NCBI RefSeq assembly: GCF_021431965.1
Contig: NZ_CP090370.1
Coordinates: forward strand, 2,721,001 to 2,785,000
Origin: Erythrobacter sp. SDW2
Lineage (GTDB): Bacteria > Pseudomonadota > Alphaproteobacteria > Sphingomonadales > Sphingomonadaceae
DNA length: 64,000 nt
Reading direction: 5' to 3'
How positions within the stretch are numbered: position 1 is the stretch's first letter; the number at the start of each line of letters is the position of its first letter. The notes under the pieces are model-generated. The model ran no database searches and was not told where the DNA came from. It saw only the letters and a list, made by a program, of their open reading frames with translations. The position numbers and the translations under genes were made by a program. Positions 18,188 to 26,467 of this stretch are shown here, piece after piece.

Positions 18188-19048
18188 ATGCCGTTCCGCT
18201 CGCTCCTGCTCGTCCCGGCCGACAATGAGGCCAAGCTGGCCAAAGTGCCGGCGGCCGGGGCAGGCGCGGTTGTGCTTGACCTCGCCTCGGTCAGCGAAGG
18301 CCAGAAGACTGCCGCGCGCGAAAACACCTACCAGTTCCTGTTGCGGCAGGAACACCAGCTGACCAACAAGAAGACCTTCGTGCGCTGGGTGCGGATCAAT
18401 CCGATCGGCAGCCCGCACTGGAAGGAAGACCTCAACGCCGCGCTGGCAGGCAAGCCCGACGGTATCGTCCTGCCGCGCGCGATGGGGCCGCAGCAGGTCC
18501 AGATGCTGGCGGCGGACATATACGAGCTGGAACAGCGTAACAGCCTGCAGCACAATTCGGTTCGGATCATCCCGCAAGTCGGCGATGCACCCGAGGCGGC
18601 ACTGTTGATCCCGCAATTCGCGCATGATCCGCATCCGCGCATCATCGGGCTTGGGTGGGATTCGCAGGCGCTTGCCGCAGCCTCGCACATGGCCAGTGCG
18701 GACAATGACGCGATCCGTGCCGTCCGCGCGCAATTGCTGCTGACGGCGAAGGCGCGCGGGCTGATGGCGATCGAAAGTCCCAGCGGCATGGTGAAGCGCG
18801 CCGATGCGCTGGAGGCGACGATCCAGCGCGCCCGCATGAACGGCTTCGATGCGATGATGGCGCGCCATCCTGCCCAGGTTGAAGTGATCGAACGGATTTT
18901 CGCTCCGACCGAGGAAGAGCGGGTGGCGGCGCGAACGGTGCTGTCAGGCTTCGAACTTCACCCCGAAGCGCAGGTCGTGACCGTCGATGGTCGTTCGGTC
19001 GACCGGTTCGGGCTGGACCGCGCCAAGCGCTTGCTGGACAACGATTAG
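18188..19048 (+). CDS. HpcH/HpaI aldolase / CitE-like CoA lyase homologue
   Basis: A 286-residue TIM barrel of the CitE / malyl-CoA lyase type. It starts MPFRSLLLVPADNEAKLAKV, as family members do, and keeps VRINPIGSPHWKEDL. Active members cleave or hydrolyse CoA thioesters such as citramalyl-CoA with Mg2+. The usual metal-binding glutamate in the strand written (I)ETxxG appears as PQVGDAPEA here, so the Glu is replaced. This makes the catalytic assignment uncertain. It overlaps the 3' end of the convergent lipoprotein gene by four bases. Confidence 0.72.
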   Translation: MPFRSLLLVPADNEAKLAKVPAAGAGAVVLDLASVSEGQKTAARENTYQFLLRQEHQLTNKKTFVRWVRINPIGSPHWKEDLNAALAGKPDGIVLPRAMGPQQVQMLAADIYELEQRNSLQHNSVRIIPQVGDAPEAALLIPQFAHDPHPRIIGLGWDSQALAAASHMASADNDAIRAVRAQLLLTAKARGLMAIESPSGMVKRADALEATIQRARMNGFDAMMARHPAQVEVIERIFAPTEEERVAARTVLSGFELHPEAQVVTVDGRSVDRFGLDRAKRLLDND

Positions 19049-19356
19049 CTTTCTTCGGCGGGTTCCGCAGCTTCGGCGGGCTCTGCCGGTTCCGCGTCGC
19101 GGCTATCGTCGGTCGCTTCGTCGGCAGAATCGTCTTTCGCTGTACCGTTGCTGGCCGCGCCGCCTTCACCCGCTGCCGCTTTCATCGGCGGTGACTCGGA
19201 TTCGAGTTCGTCGAGGGGCAGCATGGCGTCGCTGATTGTCCCGCCCAGGATCTCGCCCTGCGCGTTTGCCCCTTCGGCAGCAACCGGAGCCTTGTCCGAG
19301 CCGCAAGCAGCCAGCGCCAATGTGGCAGCGAGGACGGATACAGGGCGCAGCATCAT
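19045..19356 (-). CDS. Small acidic lipoprotein, unknown
   Basis: A 103-residue protein with a lipobox signal peptide ([14 protein letters not shown], lipidated Cys about residue 17). The mature part is Glu/Asp/Ala-rich and ends in AEP/AES repeats, so it is probably disordered. It is likely an outer-membrane or periplasmic lipoprotein of unknown role. The first codon overlaps the lipB stop (ATGA at 19353-19356) and GAAGGAGAG precedes it, so it is translationally coupled to lipB. Confidence 0.72.
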   Translation of the reverse strand: MMLRPVSVLAATLALAACGSDKAPVAAEGANAQGEILGGTISDAMLPLDELESESPPMKAAAGEGGAASNGTAKDDSADEATDDSRDAEPAEPAEAAEPAEES

Positions 19357-20012
19357 GCAGTCTCTCCTTCGAGCGCGGCGAGGAATCGCGGTGCCTCGGC
19401 GCGCAATGCCGCATCCCACTCGTGCGGCGCAAGGGCGATCCCCAGACGGGCGAGGCTGGTGACGCCGAATTCTTCGATCCCGCAGGGGACGATCCCGGCA
19501 AAATGGGCCAGGTCCGGGTCGAGATTGACGGAGAAGCCGTGCATCGTAACCCAGCGCCGCACCCGCACGCCGATGGCCCCGATCTTGGCCTCGCGCCCGT
19601 CGATGTCGGCGGTCCAGATACCGACCCGGCCATCGACCGACCAGCTTTCCACCCCGAACCCGCGCAGGGTGGCGATGACCCAGTCCTCCAGCGCATGGAC
19701 GAAGCGGCGCACGTCCTTGCCGCGCTGGCCCAGGTCGAGCAGGACATAGCCGATCCGCTGGCCTGGTCCGTGATAGGTGTAGCGCCCGCCCCGCCCGGCC
19801 TCGACCACTTCGAAGCGCGGGTCGAGCAATTCGGTCACATCGGCGCTGGTCCCGGCAGTATAGACCGGCGGGTGTTCGAGCAGCCAGACTAGCTCCTGCG
19901 CTTCACCTGCGGCGATGGCGGCATTGCGTGCCTCCATTGCGTCCAGCGCCGTGCGATAGGGCACTGGCGCGGAATCGAGCCGCCATTCGATATCGGAAGT
20001 GCCCTCAGCCAT
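19353..20012 (-). CDS. lipB: Octanoyl-ACP:protein octanoyltransferase LipB
   Basis: A 219-residue enzyme that moves octanoate from ACP to lipoyl domains, the first step of lipoate synthesis. Landmarks are [25 protein letters not shown], the catalytic Lys in [14 protein letters not shown] and the catalytic Cys in GIVPCGI. Length and start ([10 protein letters not shown]) are normal. The stop codon overlaps the start of the acidic lipoprotein gene; the upstream side is divergent to a membrane protein. Confidence 0.93.
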   Translation of the reverse strand: MAEGTSDIEWRLDSAPVPYRTALDAMEARNAAIAAGEAQELVWLLEHPPVYTAGTSADVTELLDPRFEVVEAGRGGRYTYHGPGQRIGYVLLDLGQRGKDVRRFVHALEDWVIATLRGFGVESWSVDGRVGIWTADIDGREAKIGAIGVRVRRWVTMHGFSVNLDPDLAHFAGIVPCGIEEFGVTSLARLGIALAPHEWDAALRAEAPRFLAALEGETA

Positions 20013-20083
20013 AGTCGGTCATTGCGTGGCGCTTGTCGAAGCGACTATCAAGGGCTGACAATCAATTTGCGAAGGCAGCGGCA

Positions 20084-20911
20084 GTGAAATTCGACATGAG
20101 CAAGGCCTGGGATCAGGCCACCGCCGTACTCGGCAAAAACCGGCGAATGGTCGCGGTTGTCGCGGGGGTATTCTTTTTCCTGCCCGTCGCCGTGCTGATC
20201 CTGCTGCTGCCCGATTTCAGCCAGGACCCGGCCTTCGCCGGAGCAGGCAGTGACCCTGAAGCGATGGCGAAGATGATCAATGCGGTCCTGAAAGATATCT
20301 GGTGGGCGCTGCTGATTGCGACCCTGTTGCAAATCGTTGGCATGCTGGCACTCTATCGCCTGCTGAGCAGCCGCGCGCGACCGACCGTGGGCGAGGCGTT
20401 GTCCTTTGGGGCAAAGGCGCTGTTGCCGTTCATCGGCTCCAGCCTGCTGGTGCAGATCATCCAGCTGGTCGTGGTCGGGTTGCCGACACGGCTGACCGAG
20501 GGGACCGCCATCGGCGCGCTCGTCTCGCTGGCGGGTCTGTTCGTCACCATCTGGCTGACCATCCGTTTCCTGCTGACCGGCCCGGTGGTGGCGATCGAGA
20601 AGCAGTTCAACCCGTTCAAGGTGCTGCGGCGCGCATGGCAGCTGACGGAAGGCAACGCCATGCGGCTGCTCGCTTTCTTCATCCTGCTGATCGCGGCCTT
20701 CGTGATCGTCTGGCTGGTCGCGGTGCTGATGTTTACGCTGGTGTTCGGGCTGATGGGGCCGGAAGCCGCGCGCTTTGGCTTCGCCCTCGTCACCGGCGCG
20801 GCGATAGCGAGCTACTTTGCGATCTATGTCGGCGTGCAGGTGGCCATCCACCGTCAGCTGGCCGGCGAAGAGAAGCCGCCCGTCACTCAGGACGACCGCT
20901 GGGTCATCTGA
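20084..20911 (+). CDS. Multi-pass membrane protein, GDPD-membrane-domain-like
   Basis: About 275 residues with five to six transmembrane helices and a conserved amphipathic region FNPFKVLRRAWQLTEGN, which resembles the membrane domain attached to some glycerophosphodiester phosphodiesterases. No catalytic domain is present. The GTG at 20084 (VKFDMSKAWDQA) is preferred, with GAAGG upstream; the ATG at 20096 is an alternative. Function is unknown. Confidence 0.72.
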   Translation: MKFDMSKAWDQATAVLGKNRRMVAVVAGVFFFLPVAVLILLLPDFSQDPAFAGAGSDPEAMAKMINAVLKDIWWALLIATLLQIVGMLALYRLLSSRARPTVGEALSFGAKALLPFIGSSLLVQIIQLVVVGLPTRLTEGTAIGALVSLAGLFVTIWLTIRFLLTGPVVAIEKQFNPFKVLRRAWQLTEGNAMRLLAFFILLIAAFVIVWLVAVLMFTLVFGLMGPEAARFGFALVTGAAIASYFAIYVGVQVAIHRQLAGEEKPPVTQDDRWVI

Positions 20912-20914
20912 GGG

Positions 20915-21556
20915 CTAGTCCTTCCAGCCCCAGAACAGCTTGCACGGAAGGATATTCCAGAACTCGAAACCGCTGTCGATACGGCGGAAGTCCGCCCGCA
21001 TCAGGTCACGCACGGCGGCGGTGAACTGATAAGCCATGAACGCCCCGCCGGGGCGAAGCACGCGATGGGTTGCCGAGATGATCCGGGGGCCAACCCCGCC
21101 GGGCAAGGTCGAGAACGGCAGGCCTGACAGGATGAAGTCGGCATGGTCATGCCCGGCCATCCGCACAATGGCCTCGACATCCTCGGCCGAGCCGAGCACT
21201 GCGGTGAAGCGGCTGTCCTTGATCGTGCGATTGAGGAAATCGACATAGAGCGGATTGGTGTCGATCGCGATCAGCCGCGCATCGCCCTTCATCCGCTCCA
21301 GCACCGGCAGGCAGAAGGTGCCGACGCCGGGGCCGTATTCGACGAACAGGTTGCAATTGGCCCAGTCCACCGGGCCCAGCATCTTGTCGATAGTGAAGCG
21401 CGAGGACGGGATGATCGAGCCGACCATGCGCGGATGTTCGAGAAAGCCCTGGAAGAACACGGCCCACTGCGATTCCGACTGCCCGAGGATGTGACCCAGG
21501 CGTTGGCGGACCTTGTCGCGCAACCGTTCGATCGCGCGCGTCGTATTGTCGTTCAA
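20915..21556 (-). CDS. SAM-dependent methyltransferase, PmtA-like
   Basis: About 213 residues. A class I methyltransferase fold with motif I FVEYGPGVGTFCLPVLERM and acidic loop AIDTN. The preceding EHPRMVGSIIPSSRF segment is characteristic of Rhizobiales-type phospholipid N-methyltransferases (PmtA), which convert phosphatidylethanolamine to phosphatidylcholine at the inner membrane; a KsgA-like rRNA methylase is less likely. The TTG at 21556 has GGAGA upstream; a longer frame exists but looks noncoding. Substrate assignment is inference. Confidence 0.68.
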   Translation of the reverse strand: MNDNTTRAIERLRDKVRQRLGHILGQSESQWAVFFQGFLEHPRMVGSIIPSSRFTIDKMLGPVDWANCNLFVEYGPGVGTFCLPVLERMKGDARLIAIDTNPLYVDFLNRTIKDSRFTAVLGSAEDVEAIVRMAGHDHADFILSGLPFSTLPGGVGPRIISATHRVLRPGGAFMAYQFTAAVRDLMRADFRRIDSGFEFWNILPCKLFWGWKD

Positions 21557-21664
21557 ACCGATTCTCCGGCGTAGCGGGCGACATGCCCAACCCGTTTCGT
21601 TCGCAACAATTGGCAGCTTCACCGCCCCATTGCAACCGCGCTGCGGCAGGCGTAGCGGAGCAGC

Positions 21665-23053
21665 ATGGCCGAAGCCGATCCCTCCCCTTCCGTGCCCCCG
21701 CCGCCGCTCGAAACGGCTAGCTCGCCCATCACCAGGGGTCGGCTGGTGCTGCTTTTCATGGTCATGCTGGTGACCGCTGCGGGCAACACCGCGATGCAGT
21801 CGGTCATGCCTTCGATCGGGACCGAGCTGGGCGTGGCCGACGTCTGGATCAGCCTCGCCTACACCTGGTCGGCGCTGTTGTGGGTGGTGTGCGCCCCGAT
21901 GTGGGCGAAGCGGTCGGACAAGCGCGGTCGCAAGGCGATGATGGCGCTGGGCATGGTCGGCTTCATCAGTTCGATGGCGCTATGCGGCCTGGCTCTCCAC
22001 TTGGGCCTAGCAGGTGTATTGAGCGCATTGTGGACGCTGGTGCTGTTTGCGCTGTGCCGCTCGCTCTACGGGCTGTTCGGTTCCGCTGCGCCCCCTGCGG
22101 TCCAGGCGTATGTCGCCAGCCGCACGCCGCGCAGCGAGCGGACGCAGGCCCTGGCGCTGGTCGCATCGAGCTTCGGGCTTGGCACGGTGCTTGGCCCGGC
22201 GCTGGCGCCACTGCTGCTGTTCCCGGGCACCGGATTGACCGGCCCCTTCTTCGCCTTTGCGCTCTTTGCCGTCGGCGTCTTGATAGCGCTGCGGCTGCGC
22301 CTCCCGGACGACGAGCCGCAGTTCGCCGCGCGTGGCAAGACCTATGACGCGCCGTTCGGCAGCGGTGCGGCCCGCCATGTCCGCGACGAAGATCGCGACG
22401 AGGACGACATCGAAGACAGCGGCGAGATGCAGGCTGCAGAAGAAGCCGATCCGCCCGATCTCAAATGGACCGACAAGCGACTGATGCCGTGGATGGTGGC
22501 CGGGCTGCTGGGCGGGCATGCGCAGGCGATGATCCTCGGTATATCGGGGTTTCTGGTGCTCGACCGGCTGGACCTGCGCGCGACGCCCGAGGCAGGTGCG
22601 GGCCCCGTCGGCATCGTGCTGATGGTCGGGGCTGTTGCCACACTGCTCGCCCAATGGGGCTTGATCCCGACGCTGCGACTGGGTCCGCGCGCATCGACAT
22701 TGTGGGGCATGCTGCTGGCCCTGGTAGGCGTGGCCATTGTCGCCGTGGCGGTTGATCTGCACGCCATTGCGCTCGGCTTTGCCGTGGCATCGCTTGGCTT
22801 CGGACTCTACCGGCCCGGATTCACCGCCGGCGCGTCGCTGGCCGTTACCCGGCCCGAACAGGGGCAGGTGTCAGGCAAGGTCGCATCGATCAATGGTGCC
22901 AGCTACATCTATGCCCCGGCATTGGGGGTGTGGCTCTACGGCCATTCGGACTGGCTCGGCTTCGCCGTCATCATGGGATTCTGCATCGCTGTGTTCGTGA
23001 TCGGCAGCCGTTCGCTGCAAAGCGACGAGTTCCTGACCCGCGATCGAAGTTAG
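21665..23053 (+). CDS. MFS permease
   Basis: A 462-residue major facilitator with 12 predicted helices, a WAKRSDKRGRKAMM loop between helices 2 and 3 (the MFS signature), SRTPRSERTQALALVASSFGLGTVLGP, and an acidic central loop (DEDRDEDDIEDSGEMQAAEEAD). Substrate is unknown; drug or metabolite efflux is likely. The last 183 bases are overlapped antisense by the arsC reading frame. Confidence 0.86.
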   Translation: MAEADPSPSVPPPPLETASSPITRGRLVLLFMVMLVTAAGNTAMQSVMPSIGTELGVADVWISLAYTWSALLWVVCAPMWAKRSDKRGRKAMMALGMVGFISSMALCGLALHLGLAGVLSALWTLVLFALCRSLYGLFGSAAPPAVQAYVASRTPRSERTQALALVASSFGLGTVLGPALAPLLLFPGTGLTGPFFAFALFAVGVLIALRLRLPDDEPQFAARGKTYDAPFGSGAARHVRDEDRDEDDIEDSGEMQAAEEADPPDLKWTDKRLMPWMVAGLLGGHAQAMILGISGFLVLDRLDLRATPEAGAGPVGIVLMVGAVATLLAQWGLIPTLRLGPRASTLWGMLLALVGVAIVAVAVDLHAIALGFAVASLGFGLYRPGFTAGASLAVTRPEQGQVSGKVASINGASYIYAPALGVWLYGHSDWLGFAVIMGFCIAVFVIGSRSLQSDEFLTRDRS

Positions 23054-23398
23054 CCAGAGGATTTCCAGCACCACGTCCTGCGGTCGGCACAGCCGCACGC
23101 CCTTCTCCGTCTCGACCAGCGGGCGGTTGATCAGGATCGGATCGGCTACCATCGCGTCCAGCACCGCATCGGCTTCCGCATCGGGCAAGCCGCGCTCTTC
23201 CGCATCGGTGCCGCGCAGGCGTAGGCCTTCATGGGGCGTCATCCCGGCGTCGGCATAGAGCTGGGCCAGCTTGTCGCGGCTCGGCGGGTTCTCGAGATAC
23301 TCGATCACAGTCAACTCCACGTGCGACAGGTTCTCCAGAATCGCGAGTGTCTTGCGCGAAGTGCCGCATTTCGGGTTGTGCCAGATGGTCGCTTTCAT
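22871..23398 (-). CDS. arsC: Arsenate reductase (glutaredoxin-type ArsC) with C-terminal extension
   Basis: Starts MKATIWHNPKCGTSRKTLAIL, with the ArsC/Spx catalytic CxxS (CGTS), and contains DPILINRPLVETEKGVRLCRPQDVVLEIL, the usual end of a protein of about 115 residues that reduces arsenate with glutathione and glutaredoxin. Here no stop follows and the frame runs on for about 60 residues, antisense to the MFS gene, in sequence unlike ArsC. Either the stop was lost or the annotated end is a sequence artefact. It may share physiology with the arsenic island about 4 kb away, though it is not contiguous with it. Confidence 0.82.
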   Translation of the reverse strand: MKATIWHNPKCGTSRKTLAILENLSHVELTVIEYLENPPSRDKLAQLYADAGMTPHEGLRLRGTDAEERGLPDAEADAVLDAMVADPILINRPLVETEKGVRLCRPQDVVLEILWLTSIAGQELVALQRTAADHEHSDAESHDDGEAEPVRMAVEPHPQCRGIDVAGTIDRCDLA

Positions 23399-23479
23399 GC
23401 TCGGTTCCCGGATCGATTGGATTGGCCGATCCGCTAGCAACAAGCGATTTTCTCGCCAAGGGCACTTCTGTGGTTGCAA

Positions 23480-23496
23480 TTGCGAATTATTCGCAA
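23480..23496. promoter_or_regulatory. Fur-box-like palindrome 1
   Basis: TTGCGAATTATTCGCAA is a perfect 8-1-8 inverted repeat, 45 bases before the TonB receptor start. GAAT-n-ATTC is the core expected of Fur boxes. Inferred to bind Fur under iron sufficiency and repress the receptor. Confidence 0.65.
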
Positions 23497-23512
23497 TAAC
23501 GACCCTTCCACG

Positions 23513-23529
23513 TTGAGAATCATTCGCAA
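23513..23529. promoter_or_regulatory. Fur-box-like palindrome 2
   Basis: TTGAGAATCATTCGCAA matches the first palindrome except for one position in each half and the centre. The centres are 33 bases apart, about three helical turns, which would suit two repressor dimers on the same face of DNA. It ends 12 bases before the receptor ATG and overlaps its leader. Confidence 0.62.
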
Positions 23530-23541
23530 GAAAGTCATCCC

Positions 23542-25656
23542 ATGTCCCTGTTCTCCCACCGCGCCATCTTTCTCGCCGGCACCGCCTTCCTGGTTGCGCC
23601 ATTCCCTGCCATCGCGAATGAAGCTGCTGCAGAAGACGGTCCGGAGCGCGACTACCTCCCTGAAATGATCGTCGTGGTAGGCAGCGCCGACGGCTACACC
23701 ACGACCGACGGATCGAGCGGGACCAAGACCCCCACCCCCCTTATCGACGTGCCGCAAACCGTCGCGGTGATCACCGAAGATCAGCTGGATGACCAAGGCA
23801 TTTCGCAGCTCGGCGAAGCACTCCGGTATGTCCCGGGGGTGAGCCTGGAGACGGGCGAAGGCCATCGCGACGAGATCTTCATCCGTGGTCAGGAAACAAC
23901 CGCCGATTTCTATCTCGACGGCCTGCGCGACGATGCGCAGTATTACCGCTCGCTCTACAATGTCGAACGGATCGAGGTGCTCAAGGGCGCCAATGCCCTG
24001 ATCTTCGGGCGCGGCGGCGGCGGCGGGGTGGTGAATCGCGTCAGCAAAAGCGCCAAGCTGGGGACAAGCGAGATCGGCCTCAACGCCTCTGCCGACAGCT
24101 TCAGCGCCTTCGACCTCGGAGCGGATATCAACCAGCCGCTGGGTGACGCTGTCGCCATCCGGGTCAATGGAACCTACGAGGAATTCGACAGCCACCGCGA
24201 CTTCTACGAAGGGCGTTTCATCGGCATCTCCCCGACCCTGACCGCCAGGCTCGGTCCCGACACGCGGCTGGTCGCCAGCTACACCTATGATGACGACAGT
24301 CGCGTGACCGACCGCGGATTGCCTTCGCTCAACGGTCTGCCCCTCGGCGGCTATGATCGGACCTTCTTCGGCGACCCGGAATTCAACCGGGCCAGCAACG
24401 AGGCCCACATTGCCCGCGCACGGCTGGAACAGGGTCTGGGTGCGGGGTGGTCGGTCAATGCGGCAGTCCAGTATGCCAATTACGACAAGATCTATGCGAA
24501 CCTCGTTCCGGGAACCACCGATGGCACGACGGTCCGCCTGTCCGGATATCAGGATTACCAGGATCGCGAGAACCTGATTGCCCAGGCGAACCTCGTTGGC
24601 GAGTTCGAGACCGGCGGTGTCGGGCACACCCTGCTCGCCGGCGTCGAGGCAAGTTGGCAGGATTCGTTCAACGGTCGCCGCAACGTCCGGTTCGGCACAG
24701 GCGCCGGCCCCTTCACCGGTTCGGTCGATGTGCCGCTGGCCGATGTGCTGACCATCCCCGCGTTCTCACTGGCGGCCCCGAACCGCGCCAACAACAGCAA
24801 GCTCTCGGTCCTGTCGGCCTATATCCAGGACCAGATCGCTTTCGGCGACCATGTCGAACTGATCGCCGGCCTGCGCTGGGACCGGTTCGACCTCGAAACC
24901 ACCAACCTGGCTGGAATGCTTACGATCCGCGTCGACGAGAAGGTCAGTCCGCGCGTCGGCCTGGTCGTCAAGCCGATGGAATCATTGTCGCTCTATGCCA
25001 GCTATGCCACCAGCTTCCTGCCGCAGGCGGGTGACCAGTTCTTCCTGATCGCTCCGAACGACCAGGCGTTCGAGCCGGAGAAATTCACCAACTACGAGAT
25101 TGGCGCCAAGTGGCTGATCGATCCAAAGCTGTTCCTCACTGCTGCCCTGTTCCAACTCGACCGGACCAACACCAAGGGTCCGAGCCCCACCGATCCGACC
25201 TTGGTCGAACTGGTGGGCGAAAGCCGCGTGAAAGGCATCGAACTCAGCCTGGTCGGCGACATCCTGCCCGGCTGGCAGGCCAATATCGGCTACACCTATC
25301 TCGACGGCGAGATCCGGAGCAGCACCAGCAGCGCCCCTGCCGGACGCAGACTCGAACAATTGCCCGAGCATCAGTTCACCGCCTGGAACCATGTCGAGCT
25401 GACGGAGAAGTTCAGCGTCGGCCTGGGCCTGATCTATCAGGACGAACAGTTTGCCAGCCTCTCCAACGCGGTCACGCTGCCCGATTTCTGGCGAGTAGAT
25501 GCCGCTGCCTACTACCAGCTGAGCGAGAGTGTGACCGTCCAGCTCAACATCGAAAACCTGTTTGACGAGAGCTACTATCCGAGCGCCCATGGCGACAATA
25601 ACATCCAGCCGGCCGAGCCGTTCAGTGCCCGGGTCGGCGTCCGGATCAGGTTGTAA
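23542..25656 (+). CDS. TonB-dependent siderophore receptor
   Basis: A 704-residue outer-membrane receptor: signal peptide (1 to about 25, ending AIAN), plug domain beginning DVPQTVAVITEDQLDDQG and including GALxVPGV-type EALRYVPGVS, IRGQETTADFYLDGLRDDAQYY and RIEVLKGANALIFGRGGGGG, then a 22-strand barrel with LFDESYYPSAHG near the end. This is the FhuA/Fiu-like siderophore group; the exact siderophore is unknown. Two Fur-like palindromes precede it. It is divergent from arsC. No siderophore synthesis genes are nearby, so it may take up foreign siderophores. Confidence 0.9.
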   Translation: MSLFSHRAIFLAGTAFLVAPFPAIANEAAAEDGPERDYLPEMIVVVGSADGYTTTDGSSGTKTPTPLIDVPQTVAVITEDQLDDQGISQLGEALRYVPGVSLETGEGHRDEIFIRGQETTADFYLDGLRDDAQYYRSLYNVERIEVLKGANALIFGRGGGGGVVNRVSKSAKLGTSEIGLNASADSFSAFDLGADINQPLGDAVAIRVNGTYEEFDSHRDFYEGRFIGISPTLTARLGPDTRLVASYTYDDDSRVTDRGLPSLNGLPLGGYDRTFFGDPEFNRASNEAHIARARLEQGLGAGWSVNAAVQYANYDKIYANLVPGTTDGTTVRLSGYQDYQDRENLIAQANLVGEFETGGVGHTLLAGVEASWQDSFNGRRNVRFGTGAGPFTGSVDVPLADVLTIPAFSLAAPNRANNSKLSVLSAYIQDQIAFGDHVELIAGLRWDRFDLETTNLAGMLTIRVDEKVSPRVGLVVKPMESLSLYASYATSFLPQAGDQFFLIAPNDQAFEPEKFTNYEIGAKWLIDPKLFLTAALFQLDRTNTKGPSPTDPTLVELVGESRVKGIELSLVGDILPGWQANIGYTYLDGEIRSSTSSAPAGRRLEQLPEHQFTAWNHVELTEKFSVGLGLIYQDEQFASLSNAVTLPDFWRVDAAAYYQLSESVTVQLNIENLFDESYYPSAHGDNNIQPAEPFSARVGVRIRL

Positions 25657-25721
25657 TGCGCTGATTGACGCCAAACCAACCGTAGGCAGCTAGAACCTCC
25701 CTCGGGGAACGGGGGAGATGA

Positions 25722-25892
25722 CCGAAGCGGAAGAAGCTTTTCAGGGGTCGGGACAACAGCCCCGCTGGCGAGTTCGCCATTGCTGCGGACGTCATTTCGC
25801 CGGCGGTGCTGGATGCCCGTCAGGCGCTGGGCCAGCAATCGAGCAACCAGACGGGCAATGTCCGAATGGCCTATTCGGAGGCCAATCGCTAG
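25722..25892 (+). other. Short open frame without a clear start (possible small or decayed gene)
   Basis: Between the receptor and the [2Fe-2S] gene, 56 codons run open from 25722 to a TAG at 25890-25892. The translation begins PKRKKLFRGRDNS and continues SPAGEFAIAADVISPAVLD, with protein-like composition and GC-rich third positions. It lacks an ATG, GTG or TTG at its beginning; a GTG lies about half way and an ATG near the end. It may be a truncated gene remnant. I recognise no family. Confidence 0.3.
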
Positions 25893-25895
25893 CAG

Positions 25896-26441
25896 CTATT
25901 CGTCCGTCGGCGGTGCCATGGCCGGCACTGCCGAGGCCGCGTCGGCGGGATCGATGCCCGGGGCCGGCGCAGCGCTGATGGTTTCCTGCCGCAAAGCCAC
26001 ACGCCCCGCGCGCTGCACAGCCCGGACCAGCCGGGGATAGACGCCGCAGCGACAGATATTCGGGATCGCTTCGCCGACCTCTTCCCTGGTCGGCGCGGGA
26101 TTGCGCTGCAACAGCGCCGCCGCAGCGATCACGATCCCGGGGGTGCAGAACCCGCATTGGATCGCCTGCTCGGCCACCATCGCTTGCTGCACCGGATGCG
26201 ACCGGTCGCGGCTCAGACCTTCGATGGTGGTGACGAAACGACCTTCGACCTCGGCCAGGGTAATCAGGCAGGAACGCAGCGCGGCGCCGTCCACCAGCAC
26301 CATGCAGGCGCCGCAATCGCCATTGCCGCAACCGTATTTCGTTCCGGTGAGATTCGAGGCATCGCGCAGCGCCCACAGCAGGGGCGTCTGCGGATCCATC
26401 TCGTATTCGACCGGGCGGTCGTTGACCGTCAGGCGTGACAC
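25896..26441 (-). CDS. [2Fe-2S] small subunit of molybdenum hydroxylase family (IorA-like), orphan
   Basis: A 181-residue protein with a plant-type ferredoxin cluster (YGCGNGDCGAC...SC, residues about 38-60) and the C-terminal all-helical cluster domain (QCGFCTPG and NICRCGVYPR). This is the small subunit of xanthine dehydrogenase / isoquinoline 1-oxidoreductase-type enzymes, passing electrons from Mo-cofactor to acceptors. The final 30 residues (Ala/Pro-rich) are a non-conserved extension. It starts at GTG 26441 with AGGAAA upstream. No molybdopterin subunit is adjacent; instead it follows a class II aldolase-like gene by 26 bases on the same strand. Confidence 0.85.
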   Translation of the reverse strand: MSRLTVNDRPVEYEMDPQTPLLWALRDASNLTGTKYGCGNGDCGACMVLVDGAALRSCLITLAEVEGRFVTTIEGLSRDRSHPVQQAMVAEQAIQCGFCTPGIVIAAAALLQRNPAPTREEVGEAIPNICRCGVYPRLVRAVQRAGRVALRQETISAAPAPGIDPADAASAVPAMAPPTDE

Positions 26442-26467
26442 CGCGCTGCGTTTCCTGCTTCAGCCGG

